From NCBI GenBank assembly GCA_032622095.1, contig CP136063.1:37300106-37364105 (forward strand): a stretch of DNA of 64,000 nucleotides, read 5' to 3'. Both the position numbers and the translations under genes were made by a program. The notes under the pieces were generated by a model. The model was not told where the DNA came from. It saw only the letters and a list, made by a program, of their open reading frames with translations, and made no database searches. Source of the DNA: Siphonodentalium dalli. Its lineage: Eukaryota > Mollusca > Scaphopoda > Gadilida > Siphonodentaliidae. Within the stretch, counting starts at the first letter, position 1. Every line of letters starts with the position of its first letter. Of the stretch, positions 35,000 through 46,593 are shown piece by piece.

Positions 35000-35190
35000 T
35001 TCGTGTTGTGGTTGGTGCAGATATGGTTGATAAGTTAGCAGTATAGCTGACCGTGGTGCGGTGTAATAAACTGCGTGGTGGTTATATATAGCAGTGTATC
35101 CGACAGTGGCGCAGTGTAATCATCTGCATGTGTTGGTGGTTGTCAGTATAGCTGACAGTGCATGGTGCAGTATAATAATTTGGGTGTTGG
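35000..35190. repeat. ~60-bp minisatellite, about three units
   Basis: Units share GGTGCAG or GGCGCAGTGTAAT and CAGTATAGCTGAC. A related fragment (TTAGCAGTACAGCTGACATG) is at about 37057. The TTAA element that follows was inserted at its right edge. Confidence 0.55.
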
Positions 35191-36142
35191 TTAAGGACTT
35201 TGCTAACCCAATTTTCCCCAAATTTAATGGAGTCTAAAATAATGGTTTGTGTTGACTTTGATTAGTAATCACAATAACCAAACCCATGGATGCAACATTT
35301 TAAGAATATAATTCATGGTAGGTTATGAAAGAAATTCAAAATGTGAAGTTTATAGAAGTTTTTAAAATCTATTTTTTCGAACCAAAATTCAACAAACGCA
35401 AATTCCATATCTAAGAACAAGATATGGATGTGTGTACTGAATACTGTAAAGAATGATGAACTATAAAGATATACTCACATTTCTTCAGTGTTATTCAGAT
35501 TTTTGGCTTGGAAGCAGTTGTTTACAAACAGCAGCTTTCATTGCTCAGAAAAGCTATTTGGGAACTGAATTTGATGGGTCAAGTTAATGTTCACTCAAGC
35601 CAGCTGGGATTATGACCAGCAGATGCTACCTCGTGAGAATATTATATCCTGATTCAGGCTGATTGGTGACCTAGTTTCTGGGCTATGAGGTACCCCCAGA
35701 TTGGGGATTACACAGTTCTTTTGTCAAGTGATTCACAACACACAACTGTCCACAGATATTAACACTTAACTGCCACATCACTACAGGGGATGTCAGGCAA
35801 GTTACTCAATTATTTGTAAACAAATGGTTCTTATTTTATCAACGAACGCTTGATAAATATGAATATTATTTTATTGTTCATCATTCTTCAATGTTCGGTA
35901 CACATTGCCATATTTTTTTCTTTGATATAGACTTTGTGTTTATTGATTTTGGGTTCGAAAAAATTGATTTAAAAAACTTCTATAAATTTCACATTTAGTA
36001 TTTCTAACATATTCCACCATGCATTATACTCTTAAAATGTGCATTCATGGGTTTGGTTACTGTGGTTACTAATAAAGATGAACATAAACCCTTATTTTGA
36101 CTCCATCAAATTTGGGGAAAATTGGGTTAGCAAAGTCCTTAA
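35191..36142. mobile_element. TTAA foldback element, family P4, copy 1
   Basis: TTAA at 35191-35194 and 36139-36142. The ends are GGACTTTGCTAACCC and its inverse, and the homologous arms run about 270 bp inward (to about 35465 and from about 35868). No transposase. It closely matches the element at 48258-49224. Confidence 0.88.
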
Positions 36143-37238
36143 GGCGATGGTCGAGTCTGCTTTTGGTCAAAATTTCTAACCCAACTTTTTCCGATTATGG
36201 TGCTATGTACGATCTGAGGCTTACGATATATGGTCAATGTGGGAACTAGAACTCAAATAAAATTTCAATGCGAAATATATGGCCACACGTCGCTGCGCAA
36301 TGGTGCCCTTTCTGTTGGCATTTGTACAGCGAAATTGGTAAATCCAAAAGATGTAAAATTCACACCACTGTACTCAACAATATCCGTTTAATTGCCAAGG
36401 AGAATTCATTTCCATAAAAAAACGTATTCCATAGCAATAAAATCCGAAAGAAAGAGGGGATCCTCTACCAAACTATGAGAGAGCGTACATTATTTTGATA
36501 ATGCAAACGGAGTTCATTCCGGCTCTCGTGAGTTGGGATTATCCTGTCTCGAGACCGGCTTAATCCGATCGGTCTATTGTCCACGGTGTTCTCGCCTATT
36601 CAAATGTTTCTAGGTCAGTGCACATCATTATTCTTTTGGACGACAAACTGACCGGTATTTTTTGATACAAATGGTGGATTTTGTTTAAGTTAGTTAAACG
36701 CAAATTATTTAGAAACAAAGCATAATTTAAAACAAATTGCTGCTCCTTGGCTCTTACGCGAGTATTGGGGCAGACATTAGGTTTGTTTTTAAATTCCACA
36801 AGTGCCTCCCATTTCCTGCTCTAAATACCAAAACGTTGTCGAAATATTTATACTCGCCAATTCTCACAAGCTAAGTTTTAGCAAGCGTTATTCTTACTAA
36901 GTCATTATACCCCTTGTGTAAACTGGCAATGCTATAAACCTAGGACATTAATTTAGAAACCGTGATGGTGAGCAGAAGAAAAAAAATTGTATACCTTAAT
37001 TCGTGGTTGACTGTTTAGCTGACATATGGTACGTTGTGATTCATTTCGTCGTTGGCGGTTAGCAGTACAGCTGACATGTATACAATTGTGTTCAATGGAA
37101 AATACACGAAGTTTGCGAAATAAAGATAAAGTAAACTATATTAGCACTGCACAATCGCGGTAAATACGAGAGCTATTCACCAGTAGAGTCGCATTGCAGA
37201 TGTTGTTGACCCAATGAATTCTTATTTTCACTCCCATG
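36143..37238. other. Unassigned stretch
   Basis: No supported gene or repeat except the CAGCTGACATG fragment near 37060. A CTCGTGAG and TCTCGAGACCGG stretch near 36525-36555 is locally GC-richer but has no ORF. Confidence 0.3.
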
Positions 37239-37490
37239 TTAACCCTTTGATTGCCAGGTCCGATTTTTGTATCAACCCATATACCCTGTGCCAATGCATT
37301 CTCTTATATATGCGAGTCGACCATAGGTCGCCTCGCATATATAAGAGAGTGCATTGGCTTAACATTCTTTTTTTCTTTTTTTTTTCCTTTTCTTTTTTTA
37401 CAATTTTAATATATTTTATTATATTCTTTAACAGACTTATTGTGTAGGTTTAGGGCCGATAATATCGGCCCCTGGCACTCAAAGGGTTAA
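37239..37490. mobile_element. TTAA-flanked MITE, family P5 (piggyBac-like)
   Basis: TTAA at 37239-37242 and 37487-37490 encloses 244 bp with 16-bp ends CCCTTTGATTGCCAGG and its inverse with one mismatch. Inside it carries a single copy of the GCCAATGCATTCTC hairpin (about 37291-37359) otherwise seen in pairs inside family P1. The hairpin is therefore shared between two elements with different ends. Confidence 0.85.
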
Positions 37491-37794
37491 ACAGAGAGTA
37501 TGACTGGGGGTGTTTCGGGAGACGTTATGACCCATCTGGGGGTCGATCACGAATAGTCGGACAACCCGGCGTTAAAATTGGTAAAGAAACGGGAAATGAA
37601 AAATAAAAATTGTGCAATGAAATCCGTGAACTATATAAAGGAAATTAGGAGGAATGGAACGTACGAAGGTAAACTTTTTAAATTGAGTAAAATAAAAGAT
37701 CATGACAGTACTAATGATGAATTTAACCATTGACACTCTCAGGCGGAATAAACAGCTTCGCCGACAGGTTAGCAAACACATGAAGCAGTTACAG

Positions 37795-38236
37795 GTACTC
37801 AATCCGATTAAGCACCCCTAAATTACTATTTCTTTGGCTTCAGGGGTAAACAATATTTGATTAGAGTCGAGGAACCCATCAAACAAAGCTCAGAGTTATT
37901 ATATATTGATTTTTTAAATTTGTAATTTTCTCGAGATTGGTACTAATAATTGCCCCTAAATTCGTAATTTTCTCGAGAAGTGTACACCAGAAACACTATT
38001 CAAACAGACGAGGATGGATAACTCTAAAATCAAGTGGTAATAATAACGCAATTTTGACCAAGAACAATCTTTTGACGGCGTGTTCTGGGACAGAGAAAAT
38101 AGAAATAACAACTTCAAATATCGATATCTGATCACCCTGAGCGTTGATTGGTAGGTTCCTCGACTCGAATCAATTATATTTTTACCCCTGAAGACAAAGA
38201 AGTATTAATTTATGAGAGCCTGATCGGATTGAGTAC
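37795..38236. mobile_element. Foldback MITE, ~82-bp arms
   Basis: Left arm 37795-37876 (GTACTCAATCCGATTAAGC and CTTCAGGGGTAAACAAT) pairs with right arm 38152-38236 (AGGTTCCTCGACTCGAATCA and TGATCGGATTGAGTAC). The interior holds two GTAATTTTCTCGAGA copies (about 37922 and 37964). It ends 20 bp before the ATG of the interrupted ORF. Confidence 0.75.
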
Positions 38237-38256
38237 TATTAAATTTGAAGGGTTTA

Positions 38257-38760
38257 ATGAATAATGGAAACGGGTCCAGTACTGATTCATACAGTTCATC
38301 GGATGACGAAACAAAAGAATCAGATATAAATTTTTCACATGCTATCGGGTTTGGCGACGGCTTCGTCAGGAAATCGTTTCCCGGAAAATTCAGTTCACAG
38401 AACTTTCAGTTAATCAGTTTGTTGCAGGAGAAACCGAAATAATCAAAAGCTCGCAAAATCAATAGCACTGAAAGAGAAGACAAAAACAACTTATCGAACA
38501 AAATAGCATATCTTTATGAAACTTACGAGTGGCATGCTTTATTAAATTGTTATGCGGCCTTCATTAGGCTCATAGGACACAGGCATAATTCTTGGTCGGA
38601 TGACCCCGGTTTCTTGGAATATCCTAAATTAGCGAGCCATGTTAAGAGTAAACCCAGAATAAAATCATTAACTGGACCGTTTTCCTCAAGCGAAAAAAAG
38701 TTGGTTTTGTTCCCATTTCCAGCGACAAAGATGTTCACTTGCTTCGGTTCACGATTCTAA
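38257..38760 (+). pseudogene. Interrupted ORF, ~165 codons, gag-like or unknown
   Basis: An ATG at 38257 opens MNNGNGSSTDSYSSSDDE, an acidic Ser-rich start, then HAIGFGDGFVRKSFPGKF, and meets TAA at 38440-38442. The same frame continues past this single stop for about another 105 codons: KINSTEREDKNNLSNKIAYL, then YETYEWHALLNCYAAFIRLI, GHRHNSWSDDPGFLEYPKLA, and ends at about 38757. The protein-like composition on both sides argues for one ancestral gene with one nonsense change. The YEWHALLNCY and WSDDPGFLE part vaguely recalls gag-type proteins of DIRS or Ty3-like elements, but I cannot place it. The minus-strand frame 38550-38738 is its shadow. Confidence 0.4.
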
Positions 38761-39312
38761 TACCTGAGCGGCGATTGGCTGTTTCTACTATGGCAGTCAT
38801 GGAAAGGTCAGGTCGTAATGAATATTAAAATGAGGAGCTCCGTAATCGTAAACAAAAAATTGAAAAAAAGTTGGAATTGCATGTATATATCGACAGATTT
38901 CTCCTCTAGATAATAGAAATGGTTTATTCTTACGATGTGTTGATTTGTATGAGTAAATAAATTATTAGCCGACAAGAAATCCCTGAGCGCTAGATGTTTA
39001 GTTGATCGTTTGACCGAGTTTTAATTATAGTAAGCCGTGCGGGTGTGAATTTAGAGGAACATATCGTCCATTTGTTTTTTTTAGCCGGATCAATCCGAAA
39101 ATTACGCTCCTCTGAGACAATATTCGGTGGTTAAAAAATATCAAATGCTATGTATATGAATGGTTCTGATGGGAGCTTGTGATATTGATATATGAATTCT
39201 TCGCCGATACATCCGTGGCTATATCATTAGCATTACTGGGGTGAATGAGCTAAATTTGTCCGATTGCCGAGCGATGGTAAAAAGGTGAAAATCTACAGTT
39301 CCCCCTCGTAGT
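38761..39312. other. Unassigned stretch
   Basis: No repeat partner and no supported reading frame; it leads into the truncated LINE. Confidence 0.3.
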
Positions 39313-39912
39313 TTGGTAGATAAACTGCCACAAGATCAAATGGCAAGGCTGCAGAGAATAATTAACATTTCGGCTCGCATTGCTCTACGAAAACATAAAT
39401 TTGACCACGTCACACTCCTTCTCGCGAAACTACACTATCTTCCAATTGAAGCTCGAATTGATTATAAATGTGCCACTTTTTGTTATAGGAAATTCCCAAA
39501 TGACATCACAAAGCCTTTGCCGGTTTATATTGACTCTATTCTCAATATGTACTCTCCGCCGCGCGAATTGCGATCAGAAGATCTAAATCTGATGGCTGTT
39601 CCTAGACGTGACTCGGAAAACTACGGAAGACGATCATTTGAATATCATGCTCCGTCCGTCTGGAATGGGCTACAGGCCGACACAAAGAAAGCCGATACCA
39701 TGGACACTTTTAAAACATTACTTAAATCGGAACTTTTCAAATTCTACTATGGAAACGTCGTCCCTGAGAGTGATGCCTCTTAGTTCTGCACATGTTTATT
39801 ACGTGACCCACTTGTATATTGCATATTTGTGCGTGAACTTATGTTGTGGCCGAGCGCTTTGGGCCTTTTGGGAAAAGCGCTATATAAATGTTCTCTATTA
39901 TTATTATTATAA
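39313..39912 (+). mobile_element. 5'-truncated CR1/L2-like LINE (ORF2 C-terminus plus 3' UTR)
   Basis: The 156-codon frame to 39783 reads MARLQRIINISARIALRKHK, LLAKLHYLPIEARIDYKCAT and YGRRSFEYHAPSVWNGLQAD, then a final KTLLKSELFKFYYG. This is the conserved tail after the RT domain of CR1, L2 and Jockey-type ORF2 proteins (LQR-x-QN-x-A-AR, H-x-LP-x-R-x-x-YK, WN-x-L). The RT core is missing, so the copy is 5'-truncated, as usual for target-primed insertion. The 3' UTR ends in a small stem, GAGCGCTTTGGGCC pairing with GGGAAAAGCGC (39852-39880), then TATATAAATG and an ATT-repeat tail to about 39912. It is a dead copy. Confidence 0.85.
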
Positions 39913-39914
39913 AC

Positions 39915-40600
39915 TAAAATTTTAGGGTCAACCTAGAATAAATTCGGACCAAATTGGTTTATATATCATTTTGTTGAAGAGGAAGATCTCTTCTATAACA
40001 TATCCAAAATCCGCTTTGAGCATTTTTTGTAATTCAAGATGGCGTCCAATATGGCTGCCATTTTCTGTTAAGTAAGTTTGTGCAATTGGATGCAATTATA
40101 GTGATAATATGGTGTCATATGTATACATAAGTATACAATTTTGTGAAGCTAAGACACAACGCCACCTTTTAATGCCAAAATTGGCACTCGCCTCCCAATA
40201 TGTCAGCCAAAATGGCGACCGGAAGTGGAAAATGTTACGTTTTTACTGATATCTTTAAGATAAATTTCTGCTGTTTGGAACTGGTCGAGAATTGTGACTT
40301 TATTTTTTGTTGTGCATGTTAACAGACCATTGGGGAAATAAATTAGGCCATATGTGGGGTCCCCACCCTTTCCAATCATTCAAAAGTTCGAATTTACAGA
40401 ACGCGGTATAACATTTAACAAAACAATCACTATTTGGGATTCTAGTAATATTTCATCAAATATGAACATGTGTAATGTTAGAGATGCATTATATTTCGAC
40501 TATTGATGAATATTCCGACTCAATGGTATCAAAATTGTCACTTTGGCTCACAATGGCTGCCAAAATGGCGGCCACACTAATACTAGGATATATGGTAAAT
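39915..40600. repeat. Dispersed repeat B, inverted copy with extra left end
   Basis: 40030-40600 is the inverse of 29465-30000. The left end 39915-40075 (GTCAACCTAGAATAAATTCG and TCCAAAATCCGCTTTGAGCA) is not in the first copy, but returns inverted at about 43958-44095. A short AAAATGGC-type block at about 40860 may be a further remnant. Confidence 0.7.
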
Positions 40601-41399
40601 ATTGCACGAGCGTGCTGTGCAACCGCTTATAAGTTGTGGTTGATGAATAAAATTGACTATTCTGTCTTATATATATTGAATACTAACATTTATGATGCAC
40701 CTTTATTAATTTTTACTATTGTAACCACTCAAATTACCAGAATTATGAACTTTTTTGTTATCACAAACTTGGCATCAAAATCGAGATAATAACTGTTCAG
40801 GTTTGCACCATTTTTTCCAAGTAAAATAGAACTATCTGAGGTGTTTTAGACAAAATTACTCAAGATGGCTTGCAAAATGGCAACCAAATGTGGTAAAAAG
40901 TTGATTTGTCATTTTATATAGAAGGTGAGAAAAACCTACCTCTTACCATCTATACACCAAAGTCCGTTCCAGCGTTGCACCTGACATCGCATATCAGAGT
41001 TACCATTCGTGATATTCACACATACATCATTGAGGGTCATATTTGATGTAGTGTTGATGGCGACGTTTCGACTAATTTTATATAGTTTTATCAAGTGATA
41101 AACCTATATTAATTCGGTAAAGTTGCGTCAGAGTGTGAACCGATTTTTAGAGAGCCAAAAGAATAATGAGCAAATTCGAGCTCGGATCATTTTAGATATT
41201 TGGAATTTATCTGGAAAGGAATGGGTGTATTAGTTGTTACATAAATACATTTAGGGTTCGGTTCAGGTACATGAATGGGTTTACAGACATGTTGTTGGGC
41301 TGCTGTGGGTATCTATAATCTATTTGGGACGAGATGGATACGCATGCCTTTATACTTTTGGGGATAAATTTAATTTAATTGGCAGAAGTTTCCATATAT
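40601..41399. other. Unassigned stretch
   Basis: Apart from the AAGATGGCTTGCAAAATGGC remnant (about 40862) I see no repeat partner or gene. The plus frame at 40475-40789 starts within repeat B. Confidence 0.3.
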
Positions 41400-42125
41400 T
41401 TCAGTTTACTTGGATGGCATGAGTGTGAGTATACGCACGCTGGAGGGGCGGGATGGGTAATAATGCGTGTTTGTATATATGTAACTAAATATTTGTATTT
41501 CTGTTGGGGTTGGTTGTACATATGTACGTTAATGGGGCGAATGGGATTATTAGTAGGAACATGTATGTATACACAATGGGGTTAAGTTTAATTTGTTTGG
41601 TGTGCACGGGTTTACATCCAATCATGTAGTTACAATGGGGGGGGGGGGGTGAGATTGCGTGTTTGGTCTCTATAATGATATTATAGCCGAACACACAACC
41701 AAGGCCAGTGGTGAGGGGTCATGTGGAGGGGGTGCGAATATTCGTGGGTAACCATATGACTTCATATTGTAAATTATGTACATTATTGGGGTGAGTGGAG
41801 TCATTGGTATAGGGTGAATGGGGTTATTAGTAGGAACATAAATGTTTACATAATGGCGGGCACATGTTTATATACGATCATGCAGTTGAAGATTGTTGGG
41901 TGATATTGTGTGTTTGGTCTCTATAATGATATTATAGCTGAACACACAACTGGTATGGGGCGAATGGGATTATTAGTAGGAACATATATGTTTACACAAT
42001 GGGATTAGGTTTGTTTGGCGACCACGGGTTTATATACAATCATGCAGTTAAGATAGGAGGGTAATATTGCGTGTTTGGTTTCTTATAATTATATTATAGT
42101 TGAACATACAACTGGGACCAGTGTT
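41400..42125. repeat. Diverged ~250-bp tandem repeat, about three units
   Basis: Blocks GGTCTCTATAATGATATTAT with GAACACACAAC occur at about 41665, 41908 and, diverged, 42075. GGGGCGAATGGGATTATTAG with AGGAACAT occurs at about 41533, 41815 (diverged) and 41955. CACGGGTTTA with CAATCATG(C/T)AGTT is shared before each. Open frames here are repeat translations. Confidence 0.7.
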
Positions 42126-42540
42126 TTGTCTCTATACTTTACATTATTAGAAGCTATTACGAAAAGGTTGCAAATTGTGACTCACTTGGTTATTAAACAT
42201 GCTACTTAATCAACTGATAACTAAATGTCATATTCTGGTTGTCCTCGTACATTATGAGGCATGACAAATCAGTTTAAGGGATGCAGTATGAATTTTTGCC
42301 GAAAACTTCTTTTGGGATTCTATCTGTCTTTGAACGGAAATGGGCAGAACGTTGAAAAGGAACTGAGAGGGATCATTGTGTGGCTATTCTGGCCCATTAG
42401 TATCAAAATTTATTAACTTATATACTATTGTCATGAAAACCGTTTCATTCGTATTGTATACCAAACGCCATTATGAGACACTATGATATGATCTGTCTAT
42501 CGGTTAACATATCCTTGAGTAATAGCGATAGGAAATCGAT
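42126..42540. other. Unassigned stretch
   Basis: Lies between two tandem repeats. No gene or repeat partner was noticed. Confidence 0.3.
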
Positions 42541-43945
42541 AGTCACCCAAATGTACACCAGTGTAACTTACACATGACCATGCAGTCACTACATATATAC
42601 ACGAACACCACATAAATGAACATAAATTATGTCGCTCGCTTTATACACCTCGCCTACTACTACTACACAGCCACATATGTATATGCCCATACACCCAACA
42701 TATGGCCATGAGTAAACACGCAGGCACACTAGGTATACTCCTACACCTCACCCATGACCATATAGTCACGACATATATACATATTCACTACATTCATGAA
42801 CATACAGTATCACGTACCGTGTATACATATTCGCATCACCATTGGTAATACAGTCACTCCGTGTACATGTATATATTTGCCACATGCACGGCCATATAGG
42901 CACTCAAGATATGCACCCAAAGGATGACAATATAGTCTCTCCCGATATATATTTATATCGCCACATTCATGAACATACATTTTGTATATCACTTGTATAC
43001 ATATTTTCCTCACCAGTGGTCATAAGGTCACCCCTGCATATATATTTGAGACACCCATGGCATGGTCATATATCCACTCAAAATATACATATACACCCAA
43101 CCCAAAACCATAAAGTCATTACATGTATATATAGTATACATATAAACATCACCAATGGCGTTACAGTCCTAGATATACCAATGTCCCGCACCGCACACAC
43201 GGCCATTCATACTCCAAACGTGCATAAAGACCTCACCATGACAATTTAGCCTCTCGCCGTGTACCCATAAACCACACTCGTAATAATAGTCACTCCCTGT
43301 ATACCAATTCACCCACCATTAATTTTGCCACACTGGCACTCCATATATACATATTGGCCACATCATGGCAATATAGTCATGTAAGATATACAAGGGCTCG
43401 CGTCTATACATGCCCACACACACGGTCATTTGTACACTTCAGACTTGCTAAACTATAGCTCAACCATGACAATTCAGCCACTCGCTGTATTCTTACACAC
43501 CACATCCATGAGCATTCAGATATTCACTATGTACCGCTACACGGCAGTAACAATACAGCCACAACATATAAACATGTACATCCCACCCATGACCATGTCA
43601 CTACATGTATATACACAAGCCCGTCAGTGACCACCAAACTGTACTCCAGGTATGCATATATACACTTAAACAATATTGACCCTGCAGTCATTCCATGTAC
43701 ACATATACGCATTGCCCATAACCAAACAACCACTCCATATTTATCCATACACCCCATCCAGTATCATACAGCAACTGCGTGTATACATATACACCCACCC
43801 ATGACAATACAGCCCCCTAATTGTACACCTGCACACCCCACCATTGACCACACAGTCGCTCCAAAAATACAAACACAACAGAAAGATAGGCTATGTAGCA
43901 GCTCACTGCATACATGTTCACCTCACTCATGCCGGTCATGACCAT
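42541..43945. repeat. Degenerate ~42-bp satellite, ~1.4 kb
   Basis: About thirty loose copies of a unit with CCATGACCATA, CAGTCACTCC and GTATACATATACACC. Sequence drift is large and the period varies. The plus-strand open frames between 42842 and 44221 and the minus ones opposite are this repeat translated and should not be called genes. Confidence 0.75.
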
Positions 43946-43957
43946 ATACCTAGCCAT

Positions 43958-44095
43958 CTTGGACGCCATCTTGAATTACAAAAATTGCTCAAAGCGGATT
44001 TTAGCGGATTTTTGATATGTTATAGAGGATATATTTCTCTTCAAAATGGTATAAAAACCAATTTAGTCCAAATGTATTCTAGGTCAAACCTTTAT
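43958..44095. repeat. End fragment of dispersed repeat B, inverted
   Basis: Inverse of about 39920-40065 (ATGGCGTCCAATATGGC end and ACCTAGAATA end). The two pieces bracket about 3.9 kb of satellite-rich DNA. A single large element or two separate insertions could both explain it. Confidence 0.6.
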
Positions 44096-44490
44096 TCAAC
44101 CAGACTATTGAATATATGCTACTACGTGACGCAGGCGCGTGTTCAGAGGCGGTGTATATGGGCAGCGCAAAAGGGGGCGGACAGCGGAGCGCGTTTACAG
44201 ACCCATGTGACCTCTACGTAAGATCCAATGGATCTACCATCCCCCGCAATTTGAAATTCTGTCCCGCAGATTGTCGTTCTATCCCATAATTTCCACTAAA
44301 TTTATCCATAACATAGACCATAGACTTCGTTTGGCACAAGTCTTTATTTAAGGGGATTTTATCTTAAATTATTTATTTGGTCCGCTGCTGTTACAATTCC
44401 GCGAATTTGTCACTGGGTGGTGGTTCGTTTCAGTCGTATCGCAAAATCCCTATTACAGTTTTGTATTTTCTCAACCACGTGATATCTGAT
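44096..44490. other. Spacer with a fragment of the 7.8-kb repeat
   Basis: About 44245-44295 matches the GTCCCGCAGATTGTCGTTCT block at 7830 and 8415. Otherwise unassigned. Confidence 0.45.
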
Positions 44491-46224
44491 CGACGGCTGG
44501 ACTAGATACTGGCTCTATGACGCTCCGACGCTCTGCTCTGTTCGCCGTCATGAGAGACCAGCACAATCCATCCGCCATTTTGAAAAAGGGAATTCCCTGT
44601 CCAATCAGAAAATAGCATCCCGTTGCTAGCCAACTAATTAAGTTCCAAAGAGGTAGATGAATTGAATTGTGAATTATCCATTACGGATAGCAAATCATTG
44701 TGTAAAACTGTTAATTAACATGCATGGTTGTTAAATAATTTAATATTGAATAAACAAAATTAGATCTGAACAAGTTGGAATTATGACTGCATTAAATTAA
44801 TCTTATATGGTAGAATTAAAAATAAAATTGAAACATTATAATTTATTAATATTTTTATTTCCGAGAAAGAGAGTGACCGCGCATACGTATACCAAAGGCT
44901 AAAGTTGACCTACTAGTACTAAGCGTTACAACTGACAAGATTACATGCAGTAACAAATTTACAATTATATATTTTTTTCATATCATAATTATGGTAAGAT
45001 CTATGGTAAATTTGATTATTTATTTTTTTACAATTTTATACCTAGCTAGACTAGAGCTCTCTATGCTATACTGTTGACATGCGGATGTCACATGTTGTCA
45101 TTCAAAATGTCTATGTTTTATATGTAGCCATGTACGTACTCTCAATCTCATGCAGATAGGTGCCTATAATCATGATGACCCAATATACTGAGAAAGAAGT
45201 ATATATAATAGTTATACGGCCTGAAGTACATGTAATACTAATATACAGTATTTTCCCAGTCCATTGCTGGTAGGATGCCACATGGAGTGCATTAAACTTG
45301 AACACTGTATATGCATATGCACCATTGGAATTGCGTCAATTTGTGAGGTAAATGTTACATAATGATCAACGTATATAGCTACTATTCAGCACAGACACCG
45401 TAGGCCTACATATAGAGACTTAGAGTTTAATTGCCATTATTAATTTTAAATAGCAAAGTTTTGACACACCATCCATCACTATTATTTGGCCATCACTGGA
45501 ACCCTGAATATATATACATCTTTAAAAATAAATGGAGTACCGTAGAAGCGAAAAACAATTGAAATGAAATTGTACTGAACCTGTTTAACTAATAATTCAG
45601 TCAGGTAATTAATATGGAAGGTGTCTATCTAATATTAAATCCTACTATTTAGAAATCCTAAATATTGTATAAAATAATATGTTTGGAACAAGAAGAGACA
45701 CAAGACAAGACACTATTCTATTCGAAATTTAGTTTTCTCTGCATATAGTTTTATACATAAATTATCTTGTTCAGTTTGCAATCACCCATGCAGTTTGCAC
45801 AGTTAATTCATCTTCACTAATTTTCTTTAACTTCTCCACCTTTCTAAAACAATTTCGGCAAACATTTATTTACGGAATGTCCTCGGTGATTAACAGTTCT
45901 TGCAACACAGTCCGTATTGTATTGCTAAATCTCCGCAGTTTATCCCGTGCATTTAAGGCCGGTGTGCGCACAAAGCGAGCACAGAGACTCTTCCGCATCC
46001 ATTGTTTTCTTCACCTGTAATTAGCAAGGGCTTTCCCGACATAGCCGTTCTCAATTACTACGTCACAGCACGTCCTATATTTAACCGGGCAAAATAATGC
46101 CCGGTTATATATAGAATGTACTGTGACGTAATAATGGCGGATGGATTGTTCTGGTCTCTCATGACGGCGTGCATAGTGTAACGACGTAGCCTCATAGAGC
46201 CAGCGTCTAGTCCAATCGACGGCA
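44491..46224. mobile_element. Element with ~87-bp inverted ends, ~1.73 kb
   Basis: Left arm about 44491-44578 (GACGGCTGGACTAGA, TGGCTCTATGA, CGCCGTCATGAGAGACCAG, AATCCATCCGCCATT) is the inverse of right arm about 46135-46222. Just inside the right arm is a further hairpin (46052-46122: TTACGTCACAG-like against CTGTGACGTAA around AACCGGGCAAAATAATGCCCGGTT). The AT-rich interior has no clear gene; an ATG-led minus frame at about 46000 gives MDAEESLCSLCAHTGLKCTG and then stops, possibly a decayed cysteine-rich exon. Confidence 0.65.
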
Positions 46225-46524
46225 TGTTAACCTAGCCTAGTACCCAGGCCAGCAAACGTATTTGAGCGAGTAGCAGAGTTGGGACAGGGTACCAGTCTAT
46301 GTTAACCTTGGTAAATGAGTTTTGTTTGTCATTGTATTCCATTCAATTTGATAGTGAAACTCATATCATACCATATTCTAGATACAAATTGGTTATTATT
46401 TTCTTCCAAAAGATTTATCTTAGTGTCTCAAACTTCATCAGTGCATGTTTTGGTGAAAATATTGAAGTATAATTTCAGTACGAGCGTGCAATGGAAGTAT
46501 CTGCTATGTGTGACTAGTTTTCAG

Positions 46525-46578
46525 GTTTTAGAATCGGAACGTCGAAATACCAAGCAGAACCAAGCTGAAGAAAACTAA
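46525..46578 (+). CDS. Candidate terminal exon
   Basis: After the acceptor TGACTAGTTTTCAG, 18 codons read VLESERRNTKQNQAEEN and stop at TAA 46576-46578. Only 15 bp later the TTAA element 46594-48008 begins. Beyond it, GAAGAAATAAACC at about 48033 supplies an AATAAA. If the insertion is removed, the stop would be followed by a short 3' UTR with a polyadenylation signal. Upstream exons are not identified. The longer open frame from 46315 includes the presumed intron. Confidence 0.3.
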   Translation, partial: VLESERRNTKQNQAEEN

Positions 46579-46593
46579 GGCGGAAAATGACAC

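Noticed and set aside
42842-44221. Plus and minus ORFs rich in His, Thr and Pro
   Set aside because: They lie in the degenerate 42-bp satellite and shift frame with its drift.
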